Positions 9,237 to 17,477 of a stretch of 64,000 bases of DNA are shown here, one piece after another. Origin of the DNA: DASYGT01 sp035999365 (GTDB lineage Bacteria; Actinomycetota; Actinomycetes; Mycobacteriales; Jatrophihabitantaceae); NCBI GenBank assembly GCA_035999365.1, contig DASYGT010000034.1, positions 1 through 64,000 on the forward strand, given 5' to 3'. Position 1 is the first letter of the stretch. Every line of letters starts with the position of its first letter. The position numbers and the translations under genes were made by a program. The notes beneath the pieces are model-generated. The model was not told the DNA's origin and did no database searches. It saw only the letters and a program-made list of their open reading frames with translations.

Positions 9237-9908
9237 GTGATCGAACCGTCCGCACTGCCGGCGACGCCCGGGGTGCTCCCGCCAGGGGGCGAGCAGTCGC
9301 GCCGCCCGCAGAGCGGGACGCTGCAGATCGCCGCGGTCGTCGTGGCCGCTCTCGCTGTGTTGGGCGTACTGCTGGGCCTGGTCTGGATCTGGTGGAGCCC
9401 GCCGCGCCCAGTCGGCTTCGTCGTCGCACCGCACGCCGTGCAGCCCGACGAGACCGAGGCGTTCGCGGCAGGCGATGGCCGGTTCGCCGCGCTGACGGCA
9501 CTCGCCGGGGTCGGCGGGGCCATCGTCGTCTGGTACATCCGGCGGCTGCGGGGCCCGCTGGCGGTCATCGCGCTCGGACTCGGGGGCCTCATCGGTGCGT
9601 GGCTCACCGAGGCAATCGGTCATGCACTCGGCGGCGGCTCGTCGACGGGGGGCACGCAGACCCTGATCACTCACCTGCCGCTGCAGCTGCACATGGGTGG
9701 ACTCCGGCTGATCGAGGCCGCAATCGCCGTCCTGGGATATGGCCTGTTCGTCGCGTTCGCAGCCTCGGACGATCTCGACGTCGACGACCCGCAGAGCCAC
9801 TCAGTTCGGCTCGGCGGCCAGCCGCAGGACGGATGGGGCCATCGCGATGCTCCGGGTGCTCTGCAGCAACCGAATCTCGCGTCCGAGCAGCCGCACGGCC
9901 AGATGTAG
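9237..9908 (+). CDS. DUF2567-like membrane protein
   Basis: The 223-residue protein has about four transmembrane helices (around residues 27-50, 80-98, 104-125 and 155-185). The WIWWSPPRPVGFVV block after the first helix resembles what I recall of actinobacterial DUF2567 proteins, whose function is unknown. Its last 36 codons lie antisense to the 3' end of the LON-domain gene on the other strand, a 108-bp convergent overlap. The start is GTG 9237, supported by the -10 box six bases upstream. Family assignment is from memory of the pattern, so it is moderate. Confidence 0.7.
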   Translation: MIEPSALPATPGVLPPGGEQSRRPQSGTLQIAAVVVAALAVLGVLLGLVWIWWSPPRPVGFVVAPHAVQPDETEAFAAGDGRFAALTALAGVGGAIVVWYIRRLRGPLAVIALGLGGLIGAWLTEAIGHALGGGSSTGGTQTLITHLPLQLHMGGLRLIEAAIAVLGYGLFVAFAASDDLDVDDPQSHSVRLGGQPQDGWGHRDAPGALQQPNLASEQPHGQM

Positions 9909-10490
9909 CCGCTCGGCCGTCGTCGGCGCAGCGAGAAGGGCCTGCCGATCCGCTGTTGCCAAGGGCACATTCGCGGCAACCTGATACGACAGCATCGTCG
10001 GGTCGCGCAGCGGCGTCAGCTCGCTGACCTGCCCGGTCAGGGCGGTGATCGCCTGGGAGATCCGCTCGGACAAGTGCCGCACGATCTCGAGGGTCGTCGT
10101 GTCGATGTCGCCCTCCTGCTCATCCAGCCAGATCACCTCCGCACTCAGGTACGGGCGCAGGTGCGGGAGCAAGCGGCAGACCCGGAAGCGCCGGCTGCCC
10201 ACCGCCAGAACCCGTTGCGTGCCTCCCGGCTCGGCCTCGACCTCCAGGATCTCGGCGAAGGTGCCGACGGTCTCGATATCCGGCACCTCCTCGGCGGTGC
10301 CGGCTTCGACACCGCTGCGCAGCGCGAGGACACCGAAGCCGGCACCCTCGACGGGTGCCACGTGGTCGCCGAAGACGTCGGCCAGCAGCTGGTGATACCG
10401 GGGTTCGAAGATGCGCAGCGGCAGCGGCATGGCGGGCAGCAGCACCTCACTGAGAGGGAAGAGCGGAATGACCTCTGGCGGCGCGCCCAC
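9801..10490 (-). CDS. LON-type substrate-binding domain protein
   Basis: The product matches the N-terminal substrate-recognition domain of Lon protease standing alone: IPLFPLSEVLLPAMPLPLRIFEPRYHQLL at the start, and no AAA+ or Ser-Lys protease domain. Stand-alone LON-domain proteins are common in actinobacteria and their role is uncertain. GTG 10490 places the conserved PLFPL block nine residues in. An upstream ATG at 10586 would leave no room for the hisD promoter, so I rejected it. The 3' end overlaps the convergent DUF2567-like gene by 108 bp. Confidence 0.8.
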   Translation of the reverse strand: MGAPPEVIPLFPLSEVLLPAMPLPLRIFEPRYHQLLADVFGDHVAPVEGAGFGVLALRSGVEAGTAEEVPDIETVGTFAEILEVEAEPGGTQRVLAVGSRRFRVCRLLPHLRPYLSAEVIWLDEQEGDIDTTTLEIVRHLSERISQAITALTGQVSELTPLRDPTMLSYQVAANVPLATADRQALLAAPTTAERLHLAVRLLGREIRLLQSTRSIAMAPSVLRLAAEPN

Positions 10491-10574
10491 CGGGCCACGG
10501 TAGTGCGGTGCGGCGTTGGGCGTGGCGAACGCCCCTGCCGGTCGCCGCAGCGATTCGCGGGCGACAGGCGTCCG

Positions 10575-10580
10575 TAAACT
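10575..10580 (+). promoter_or_regulatory. -10 box TAAACT, leaderless his operon promoter
   Basis: TAAACT sits exactly six bases before the hisD GTG at 10587. This geometry implies transcription beginning at or next to the start codon, giving a leaderless his operon mRNA with no room for a leader peptide or riboswitch. Confidence 0.6.
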
Positions 10581-10586
10581 GGGCAC

Positions 10587-11885
10587 GTGCTACGCCGCAT
10601 CGACCTGACCCGCGCCGAACCCGCCGAACTCCGGGTTTTGCTGCCGCGCGCCGAGGTCGATGTGAACGCCGGCGTCGACGCCGTGGCGCCGGTGGTGGCC
10701 GACGTGGCGACCCGCGGCTATCCGGCCGCTCGCGAGGCCACCCTGCGCTTCGACGGCGTCGATGTCCCCGAGCCCCGCGTACCCGCCGCTGAGCTCGCGG
10801 CGGCCCTGGAGGCGCTGGACGCAACCGTGCGGTCCGCGCTCGAGGAATCGATCCGCCGCGCACGCATCGTCCACGAGGCACAGCGCCGCACGACCGTGGA
10901 CGTCCAGGTCGTGCCGGGCGGGACGGTCACCGAGCGCTGGATCCCGGTGGCCCGCGTCGGGCTGTACGTCCCGGGCGGTCTGGCCGTGTACCCGTCCAGC
11001 GTCGTGATGAACGTCGTGCCGGCGCAGGTCGCCGGCGTCGAATCCGTGGCCGTGTTCACGCCCGCGCAGAAGGAGTTCGGCGGCACACCGCACCCGACGA
11101 TCCTCGCCGCGTGTGCACTGCTCGGCGTCGACGAGGTCTACGCGATCGGCGGCGCCCAGGCCATCGCCGTGGCGGCATACGGCGACGCGGCCGCAGGGAT
11201 AGCCCCCGTCGATCTGATCACCGGACCGGGCAACGTCTACGTGGCGGCCGCGAAGCGGCTGGTTCGGGGCATCGTGGGCATCGACGCCGAGGCCGGCCCT
11301 ACGGAGATCGCGGTGCTGGCCGACGCGAGCGCCGATCCGGTGCATGTGGCGGCCGACCTCATCAGCCAGGCCGAACATGACACGCTCGCGGCCTCCGTGC
11401 TCGTCACCGACGCGCCCGATCTCGCCGATGCCGTCGATCTGGAACTCGAACGTCAGGTAGCGGCGACCAAGCACGTCGATCGCATCCGCGCCGCTCTGTC
11501 CGGCCGGCAGTCGGCCAGTGTCATCGTGCGCGACCTGGAGCAGGGGCTGGCCGTCGTCGATGCCTACGCCGCTGAGCACCTCGAGGTCATTACCGCCGAC
11601 GCCCGTTACTGGGCCGAGCGCGTCCGCAACGCCGGATGCATCTTCGTCGGGCCACATGCGCCGGTGTCGCTCGGCGACTATTGCGCCGGGTCGAACCACG
11701 TCCTCCCCACGGGGTGCACCGCACGGCATTCCTCGGGGCTGTCGGTGCAGTCGTTTCTCAAGGGCGTGCATCTCGTCGAATACACAGCGCAGGCCCTCGT
11801 CGATGTCGCACCTCATGTCCTCGCACTGGCTGAGGCCGAAGACCTTCCCGCCCACGGTGCCGCCGTATCGGTACGGCTGCCATGA
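10587..11885 (+). CDS. hisD: Histidinol dehydrogenase
   Basis: The enzyme carries out the last two steps of histidine synthesis: histidinol to histidinal to histidine, with NAD and zinc. The 432-residue product has the family blocks RWIPVARVGLYVPGG, YAIGGAQAIAVAAYG, DLITGPGNVYVAAAKR, DAEAGPTEIAVLAD, LISQAEHDT and the later SLGDYCAGSNHVLPTG. It is the first gene of a tightly packed operon; hisC begins inside its stop codon (ATGA overlap). GTG 10587 is supported by the -10 box six bases upstream. Confidence 0.97.
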   Translation: MLRRIDLTRAEPAELRVLLPRAEVDVNAGVDAVAPVVADVATRGYPAAREATLRFDGVDVPEPRVPAAELAAALEALDATVRSALEESIRRARIVHEAQRRTTVDVQVVPGGTVTERWIPVARVGLYVPGGLAVYPSSVVMNVVPAQVAGVESVAVFTPAQKEFGGTPHPTILAACALLGVDEVYAIGGAQAIAVAAYGDAAAGIAPVDLITGPGNVYVAAAKRLVRGIVGIDAEAGPTEIAVLADASADPVHVAADLISQAEHDTLAASVLVTDAPDLADAVDLELERQVAATKHVDRIRAALSGRQSASVIVRDLEQGLAVVDAYAAEHLEVITADARYWAERVRNAGCIFVGPHAPVSLGDYCAGSNHVLPTGCTARHSSGLSVQSFLKGVHLVEYTAQALVDVAPHVLALAEAEDLPAHGAAVSVRLP

Positions 11886-12991
11886 CGACACCGACCGCGC
11901 GGCAGATCTCGCTGGACGAGCTGCCCCTGCGCGATGAGTTGCGCGGTGAGCAGCCCTACGGCGCACCCCAGCTCGACGTCGCGGTGCGGCTCAACGTCAA
12001 CGAGAACCCCTACCCGCCGAGCGGCGAGGTCGTGCTGCGGATCGCCGAAGCAGTCGCTGCCGTAGCGCCCACGCTCAACCGCTATCCCGATCGGGACGCC
12101 GTGGCCCTGCGCGCCGACCTCGCGTCGTACCTCACCGCCGACGGCGGGGTCGGGCTGGGCGTCGACAACGTCTGGGCGGCCAATGGTTCGAACGAGATCA
12201 TGCTGCAACTGCTGCAGGCCTTCGGCGGTCCGGGCCGCACAGCGGTCTCATTCGCACCGACCTATTCGATGTACCCGGAGTATGCGCGCGACACGCACAC
12301 CGCCTGGGTAGTGGGTGCCCGCGCAGCCGACTTCTCGATCGACGCGTCGCACGCCGAACAGGTCATCGAACGCGAGCAGCCCGCCGTGGTGCTGCTCGCC
12401 TCGCCGAACAACCCGACGGGCACCGCGTTGCCGCTGGAGCTCGTCACGCGCATCTGTGCGGCGGCTCCGGGCATGGTGGTCGTCGACGAGGCCTACGCCG
12501 AATTCCGACGCGCGGGCACCCCGAGTGCGCTGACGTTGCTGCCGGATCACCCCCGATTGGTCGTTACTCGCACCATGAGCAAGGCCTTCGCGCTCGCCGG
12601 CGGCCGGCTCGGCTACCTGGCAGCGGCGCCGGCAGTGGTCGACGCGCTGCGCATCGTTCGGCTTCCGTACCACCTGTCCGCGGTGTCGCAGGCCGTCGCA
12701 CGCGTCGCGCTCGGGGCGGCCGACGAGCTGCTGGCCCGGGTGGCCGAGCTGCGGGCCACGCGGGACGAGACGGTCGACTGGCTGCGGGCGCAGGGACTCG
12801 ACGCCGCGGAGTCGGATGCGAACTTTGTCCTGTTCGGTCGTTTCACGGATCGGCACGCGGTATGGCAGCGCCTGCTCGATCAGGGGGTCCTCATCCGCGA
12901 GACTGGACCCGACGGATGGTTGCGCGTGTCGATCGGCACGCCCGAGGAGATGTCGGCGTTCCGTTCCGCCCTGCAGGAGGCACTGGCATGA
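11882..12991 (+). CDS. hisC: Histidinol-phosphate aminotransferase
   Basis: This PLP-dependent class I/II aminotransferase moves an amino group from glutamate to imidazole-acetol phosphate in histidine synthesis. The 369-residue protein contains RLNVNENPYPPS near the N-terminus, ANGSNEIMLQLLQAFGGPGR, SPNNPTG, VDEAYAEF and TMSKAFALAGGRLGY with the PLP Lys. It overlaps hisD by 4 bp upstream and hisB by 4 bp downstream. Confidence 0.96.
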   Translation: MTTPTARQISLDELPLRDELRGEQPYGAPQLDVAVRLNVNENPYPPSGEVVLRIAEAVAAVAPTLNRYPDRDAVALRADLASYLTADGGVGLGVDNVWAANGSNEIMLQLLQAFGGPGRTAVSFAPTYSMYPEYARDTHTAWVVGARAADFSIDASHAEQVIEREQPAVVLLASPNNPTGTALPLELVTRICAAAPGMVVVDEAYAEFRRAGTPSALTLLPDHPRLVVTRTMSKAFALAGGRLGYLAAAPAVVDALRIVRLPYHLSAVSQAVARVALGAADELLARVAELRATRDETVDWLRAQGLDAAESDANFVLFGRFTDRHAVWQRLLDQGVLIRETGPDGWLRVSIGTPEEMSAFRSALQEALA

Positions 12992-13581
12992 CTCGTACCG
13001 GACGCATCGAGCGTCAGACGAAAGAGACCAAGGTGCTCGTCGAGATCAACGTCGACGGCGCCGGGCGCACGGACGTGTCGACCGGCGTCGGCTTCTTCGA
13101 TCACATGCTCACCTCCTTCGGCAAGCACGGCCTGTTCGACCTCACGGTGCAGGTCGATGGCGATCTGCACATCGATGCGCATCACACGGTTGAGGACACC
13201 GCGATCGCCTTGGGTCAGGCGTTTGCCCAGGCGCTCGGCGACAAGGCGGGTACCCGCCGGTTCGGCGATGCGCTGATCCCGATGGACGAGACGCTCGTAC
13301 AGGCAGCCGTGGATCTGTCCGGACGCCCGTACCTCGTGCATCACGAGCCCGACGGCGCGCCGCCGACGATCGGGCCGGACTACACGACGACGCTCACGCG
13401 GCACGTCTTCGAGGCGTTCGCCTACCACGCCGCGATCGCCCTGCACGTGATCGTGCACGGCGGTCGCGATTGGCACCACGTCACCGAGGCCCAGTACAAG
13501 GCGGTCGCGCGGGCGCTGCGCGCTGCGGCTGAGTTGGACCCGCGGGTGCACGGCGTCCCGTCGACGAAGGGCGTGTTGTAG
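12988..13581 (+). CDS. hisB: Imidazoleglycerol-phosphate dehydratase
   Basis: This manganese enzyme dehydrates imidazole glycerol phosphate to imidazole acetol phosphate. The 197-residue product is the monofunctional form: there is no histidinol-phosphatase domain. It has FFDHMLTSFGKHG, HIDAHHTVEDTAIALGQA and, near the end, HHVTEAQYKAVARALRAA. ATG 12988 overlaps the hisC stop by 4 bp; the longer upstream frame lies inside hisC. Because HisB lacks a phosphatase, histidinol-phosphatase must be encoded elsewhere; I saw no candidate in this window. Confidence 0.96.
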   Translation: MTRTGRIERQTKETKVLVEINVDGAGRTDVSTGVGFFDHMLTSFGKHGLFDLTVQVDGDLHIDAHHTVEDTAIALGQAFAQALGDKAGTRRFGDALIPMDETLVQAAVDLSGRPYLVHHEPDGAPPTIGPDYTTTLTRHVFEAFAYHAAIALHVIVHGGRDWHHVTEAQYKAVARALRAAAELDPRVHGVPSTKGVL

Positions 13582-13585
13582 CCGC

Positions 13586-14203
13586 GTGGCCACACGTGTC
13601 GTCGTGCTCGACTACGGGTCGGGCAACCTTCGCTCTGCCCAGCGCGCCCTGGAACGCGCTGGCGCCGAGGTCACCGTCACCGCCGACCGGCACGCCGCGC
13701 TCGAGTCCGACGGGCTGGTCGTTCCCGGCGTCGGAGCGTTCGCCGCCTGCATGGCCGGGCTGACGGCGGTCGGTGGTCCGCAGCTGCTCGCCGAACGGCT
13801 GGCGGCCGAGCGTCCGGTGCTGGGCATCTGCGTCGGAATGCAGGTGTTGTTCGAGGCAGGTGTCGAGCATGGCGTCGAGACGGCCGGGCTCGGCGTGCTC
13901 CCGGGGCGCGTCGAGCAGCTGCGCGCGCCGATCCTGCCGCACATGGGATGGAACACCGTCGACGCGCCGGCCGCGTCGGTACTGTTCGCCGGCCTGGGCG
14001 CGGGCGAGCGGTTCTACTTCGTGCACTCCTACGCGGCGCACGCCTGCGACGGGGCGGTCGCGACCACTCGGCACGGCGAAGACTTCGTGGCCGCGGTCGA
14101 GCGGGGCGCTGTCAGCGCCACACAGTTCCACCCGGAGAAGTCGGGTGACGCCGGGGCGGCTGTCCTGCGCAACTGGGTCGTATCGCTGGGCCGCGCGAGA
14201 TGA
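13586..14203 (+). CDS. hisH: Imidazole glycerol phosphate synthase, glutamine amidotransferase subunit
   Basis: HisH releases ammonia from glutamine and channels it to HisF. The 205-residue class I amidotransferase has VVLDYGSGNLRSAQRALE at the N-terminus, the nucleophile motif LGICVGMQVLFE with Cys near residue 80, and the His/Glu pair in TQFHPEKSG. GTG 13586 starts 4 bp after the hisB stop. The stop overlaps the start of a small membrane protein gene that separates hisH from hisA. Confidence 0.96.
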   Translation: MATRVVVLDYGSGNLRSAQRALERAGAEVTVTADRHAALESDGLVVPGVGAFAACMAGLTAVGGPQLLAERLAAERPVLGICVGMQVLFEAGVEHGVETAGLGVLPGRVEQLRAPILPHMGWNTVDAPAASVLFAGLGAGERFYFVHSYAAHACDGAVATTRHGEDFVAAVERGAVSATQFHPEKSGDAGAAVLRNWVVSLGRAR

Positions 14204-14523
14204 GCAAGCAACGCGCTGTCGCGCGCGCTCAGCGTCAGGCGGTCGCGGCGGAACGGGCCAGGGCTGCAGCGGATGCGCGCCAACGCACCGAGCGTGCGCG
14301 GGCGTCGCGTGCCCGTCGCCGCCTCATGTGGCGGCGCATCCGACTGTGGCAGCACGGGCCCGGCTTCCGGCGTGAGGTGTGGGGCGCGATGGGCACGGTG
14401 GTGTTGCTGCTCGTCGTGGTCGCGTACCTGGTCACCGGTTCGGTCACCGCGGTCGTGCTCACCGGACTGGTGCTCGTGGTCGTCAGCCCGGCGTTGATCA
14501 AGCTCTTCTTCGAGCGCAAGTGA
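14200..14523 (+). CDS. Small basic membrane protein inside the his operon
   Basis: I do not recognise the family. The 107-residue product has an Ala/Arg-rich, very basic N-terminal half (about residues 1-60) and two hydrophobic helices (about 64-83 and 85-103: TVVLLLVVVAYLVTGSVTAVVLTGLVLVV). It overlaps the hisH stop (ATGA), and hisA starts 15 bp after its stop, so it is cotranscribed with histidine genes. Function is unknown; no catalytic residues are evident. Confidence 0.75.
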   Translation: MSKQRAVARAQRQAVAAERARAAADARQRTERARASRARRRLMWRRIRLWQHGPGFRREVWGAMGTVVLLLVVVAYLVTGSVTAVVLTGLVLVVVSPALIKLFFERK

Positions 14524-14537
14524 CCCTGGAGGTCGGG

Positions 14538-15266
14538 ATGAGTCTGGTTCTGCTGCCCGCAGTCGACGTGGCCGGCGGTGCGGCGGTGCGCTTGGTGCAG
14601 GGCGAGGCGGGTACCGAGTCGTTCTACGGCGAACCGCTGGACGCCGCCCTGGCTTGGCAGCGCGAGGGCGCCGAATGGATCCATCTCGTCGACCTCGATG
14701 CCGCTTTCGGCCGTGGCGACAACCACGAGCTGCTCGCGGACGTCGTCGCGCGGCTGGACGTGGCGGTCGAGCTGTCCGGCGGCATTCGTGACGACGCGTC
14801 GCTGCATGCGGCCCTGGGTACCGGAGCGGCGCGGGTGAATCTCGGCACCGCAGCGCTGGAGTCCCCAGACTGGGTACGCGCGACGATCGCCGAGCACGGC
14901 GACAAGATCGCTGTTGGGCTCGACGTCCGGGGTACGACGCTCGCGGCCCGTGGCTGGACGTCCGAGGGTGGCGATCTGTGGGAGACGATGGCACGTCTGG
15001 ATGCCGACGGATGTGCGCGGTACGTCGTGACGGACGTCCGCCGCGACGGCACGCTCACCGGCCCGAACCTGGAACTGCTGACCGAGGTCTGCTCGCGCAC
15101 CGAGGCAGCGGTGGTCGCGAGCGGTGGCGTCTCCTCACTCGACGACCTGCGCGCGATTGCGGCGCTCACCGCGATCGGCGTCGAAGGCGCCATCGTGGGC
15201 AAGGCCCTCTACGCCGGAGCCTTCACCCTGGCCGACGCGCTCGCCGCGGTGAGCGTGCGCTCGTGA
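14538..15266 (+). CDS. hisA: HisA/PriA phosphoribosyl isomerase
   Basis: The enzyme isomerises ProFAR to PRFAR in histidine synthesis. In actinobacteria the homolog (PriA) often also does the TrpF reaction, and no trpF is found near the trp genes here, so dual function is plausible inference. The 242-residue TIM barrel has LLPAVDVAGGAAVRLVQG, WIHLVDLDAAFGRG, ELSGGIRDD, VGLDVRG, YVVTDVRRDGTLTGPNLELL and VVASGGVSSLDDL; the two Asp residues expected for catalysis are in the first and fifth blocks. ATG 14538 is preceded by GGAGG about 7 bp upstream; GTG 14520, overlapping the previous stop, is the alternative. Confidence 0.94.
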   Translation: MSLVLLPAVDVAGGAAVRLVQGEAGTESFYGEPLDAALAWQREGAEWIHLVDLDAAFGRGDNHELLADVVARLDVAVELSGGIRDDASLHAALGTGAARVNLGTAALESPDWVRATIAEHGDKIAVGLDVRGTTLAARGWTSEGGDLWETMARLDADGCARYVVTDVRRDGTLTGPNLELLTEVCSRTEAAVVASGGVSSLDDLRAIAALTAIGVEGAIVGKALYAGAFTLADALAAVSVRS

Positions 15267-16036
15267 CGCTGGCCGTCCGGGTCATCCCGTGCCTCGACGT
15301 CGACGGCGGTCGGGTCGTCAAGGGCGTGAACTTCGCCGGCCTGCGCGACGCCGGTGACCCGGTCGAGCTTGCCCGCCGCTACGACGCGCAGGGCGCCGAT
15401 GAACTCACCTTTCTCGACATCACTGCGTCCGCGGCCGGCCGCGAGACCACTTATGAGGTGGTGCGGCGAACGGCCGATCAGGTGTTCATTCCCCTCACCG
15501 TCGGCGGGGGAGTCCGCACCGTGCGTGACGTCGATGCGCTGCTGCGGGCCGGCGCCGACAAGGTCGGCGTGAACACCGCGGCGATCGAACGCCCGCAGCT
15601 GCTCACCGAGATCGCCGAGCGCTTCGGCCGGCAGGTGCTGGTGCTCTCGGTCGACGCGCGCCGGGTTCGGGGCGGCGCGACGAGCACAGCGAGCGGGTTC
15701 GAGGTCACGACGCACGGCGGGCGGCGCGGTACCGGTATCGACGCCGTCGACTGGGCCGTGCAAGCGGCCGAACTCGGAGCGGGCGAGATCCTGCTCAACT
15801 CGATGGACGCCGACGGAACGAAGGACGGCTACGACCTCGAACTCATCGGTGTGGTGCGGCGCGCCGTGACCGTGCCGGTGATCGCCAGTGGTGGGGCAGG
15901 CAAGCTCGCCGACTTCGCACCAGCGATCGCTGCCGGCGCCGACGCCGTGCTGGCTGCGAGCGTCTTCCACTTCGGCGAGCTCACCGTCGGCGGAGTCAAG
16001 CACGCGCTGGCCGCGGCGGGCGTCGAGGTGCGCTGA
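15263..16036 (+). CDS. hisF: Imidazole glycerol phosphate synthase, cyclase subunit
   Basis: HisF joins ammonia from HisH to PRFAR and cyclises it to imidazole glycerol phosphate and AICAR. The 257-residue TIM barrel has VIPCLDVDGGRVVKGVNFAGLRDAGDPVELA at the N-terminus, FLDITAS, PLTVGGGVR, NTAAIERPQLL, GAGEILLNSMDADGTKDGYDLEL and VIASGGAGKL; the catalytic Asp pair is in CLDV and SMDADG. The GTG overlaps the hisA stop by 4 bp. It is the last gene of this his run; hisI lies 3.9 kb further on. Confidence 0.96.
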   Translation: MTLAVRVIPCLDVDGGRVVKGVNFAGLRDAGDPVELARRYDAQGADELTFLDITASAAGRETTYEVVRRTADQVFIPLTVGGGVRTVRDVDALLRAGADKVGVNTAAIERPQLLTEIAERFGRQVLVLSVDARRVRGGATSTASGFEVTTHGGRRGTGIDAVDWAVQAAELGAGEILLNSMDADGTKDGYDLELIGVVRRAVTVPVIASGGAGKLADFAPAIAAGADAVLAASVFHFGELTVGGVKHALAAAGVEVR

Positions 16037-16060
16037 AGCACGACGCCGGCCGGCGCCGGT

Positions 16061-16732
16061 TCAGATCGCCAGCCGCGCCCCGGTGACCGCGGCGACGTCT
16101 TCCGGTGTTCCGTCGTACTCGACCCGGGCGACGCGCTGGCGTCCCATGGCGAGGAGCGCGAGTTCCAGCGGATCACCGGTCACGGTGACGGCCGCGCCGC
16201 CGCGCTGTGCCAGACGCGTGGCCGTGGACCCCCAGCCGGGAGCGACGAGCCGCACCCCGACCGGAACGCTGCGCATGAGCAATGGCGCGCTGATCCGCAC
16301 CCCGCGCCAGATGGCGCGCTGCCGTGATACCGGAATCGGGCGCGGGTCGATTCCCGCTATCCCCTCTATGCCTCCTACAACACCAACGGCCCGTCGCACG
16401 TCCTCGTGGTGGACGGCGTATTCGGTGAGGTTCACTGCCTCACGCAGCACCGGGAGGGCGAAGGGCGAGTAGGCGGGTGGCCCCGTCTCGAAGGCATCGA
16501 CGAGCTCGGGATACGTGCGTTCGGCAACTAGGTCGGCGAGCCGGGCCCCGGCGCGGTGGCGCAGCCGGGTCACCGGCAGGCGGCCGAGGGCCTCGGTGAA
16601 CGATCGCTCGCGCTGTACGAGATGGGCGGTGAGCAGGGCCGCGGTCCAGTCGCCGCACAGGGTCGGCGCATCCGGATCCGTCGCGCGCAGCGTGGCGCAG
16701 AATTCAGACCGTTCGTACAGGGCTTCGCGCAT
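16061..16732 (-). CDS. TIGR03085-type metal-binding protein (maleylpyruvate isomerase-like fold)
   Basis: The 223-residue product begins REALYERSEFCATLRATDPDAPTLCGDWTAALLTAHLVQRERS, the pattern of actinobacterial TIGR03085/DinB-like proteins related to mycothiol-dependent maleylpyruvate isomerases; the H in TAHLVQRE and the later YAVHHEDVRRA are the likely metal ligands. The substrate is unknown. ATG 16732 is chosen for this N-terminus; the frame is open further upstream but crosses the start region of the divergent membrane protein gene. It ends convergently 25 bp after hisF. Confidence 0.8.
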   Translation of the reverse strand: MREALYERSEFCATLRATDPDAPTLCGDWTAALLTAHLVQRERSFTEALGRLPVTRLRHRAGARLADLVAERTYPELVDAFETGPPAYSPFALPVLREAVNLTEYAVHHEDVRRAVGVVGGIEGIAGIDPRPIPVSRQRAIWRGVRISAPLLMRSVPVGVRLVAPGWGSTATRLAQRGGAAVTVTGDPLELALLAMGRQRVARVEYDGTPEDVAAVTGARLAI

Positions 16733-16801
16733 GTCCAGAGCGTATTGTGGCGAGGTTGCAGGTGCGGGGGACGGCTCTGCAGCTGGGCGACAGGAGCACC
16801 C

Positions 16802-17338
16802 ATGACCGACGACGACGAGTTCCCTCGCGAGAGTCCACCGAGCGTCATAGGCGCGGTTGCCGCCGCGGTGGCCCCGCTGCCGTTCCTGGCCGTGTATTCG
16901 GTGGTCTTCATCGCGCACGGCATCTTCTACCCGGTGCAGCCACCGGACATCACCCGGACGCGCACGGGGGAGACGATCGCCGGTTTCGGGGCGGTCGCGG
17001 TGGCGCTCGTCCTGATCGTCACGATCTGGTGGTTCCTCACCGGCCGACGCCGCTGGACCTTCGCGCTGGCTCAGCTCACGGTGCTGGCGACGACGATCGC
17101 GTTCATCGCCGACCCCAACACCGGCTCGCCCACGGTGCCCCTGGTCCTGGTCGTCACGTCGGCGGCCGCACTTGTGCTCGCGTTCCTGCGCGGCTCCAAC
17201 GAGTACATGGGGTCCGGGTGGCAGCCGCGCCTGCGTGGGCGTTCCCCCCGGCCGACGCGGGTGATGGCGCGGCGCGCTTACCGCGGGGCGCGGCGGGCCG
17301 ACGCGGCGTCCGAACCGCGTGAGGACGTCTCGGTCTGA
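16802..17338 (+). CDS. Hypothetical four-helix membrane protein
   Basis: The 178-residue product has four hydrophobic segments (about residues 17-40, 60-78, 84-105 and 111-128) and an Arg-rich, positively charged C-terminal tail. ATG 16802 has an AGGAG ribosome-binding site about 5 bp upstream; the longer upstream frame is antisense to the neighbouring gene. I do not recognise the family. It sits between the his operon and a two-component system, with 139 bp separating it from the latter. Confidence 0.7.
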   Translation: MTDDDEFPRESPPSVIGAVAAAVAPLPFLAVYSVVFIAHGIFYPVQPPDITRTRTGETIAGFGAVAVALVLIVTIWWFLTGRRRWTFALAQLTVLATTIAFIADPNTGSPTVPLVLVVTSAAALVLAFLRGSNEYMGSGWQPRLRGRSPRPTRVMARRAYRGARRADAASEPREDVSV

Positions 17339-17372
17339 CGCCAGTCCATAAGCGGCGCACAGAAACTTCCCA

Positions 17373-17392
17373 GCTCAGGCTCAGAGTAGCGT
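17373..17392 (+). promoter_or_regulatory. Tandem GCTCAG repeat and -10 box before a two-component system
   Basis: Two copies of GCTCAG stand head to tail at 17373-17384, and TAGCGT follows at 17387-17392. Response regulators of the OmpR family bind direct repeats, so this could be an autoregulatory site overlapping the promoter; this is inference from position. The response regulator starts 85 bp downstream. Confidence 0.4.
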
Positions 17393-17477
17393 CTCACGCT
17401 GCACACACAGCCGACACCTTCCGCGTGTCCAGGCAACGCGTCGTGACGCCTACGGGCATCGACAGGGGAGCAGCAGG

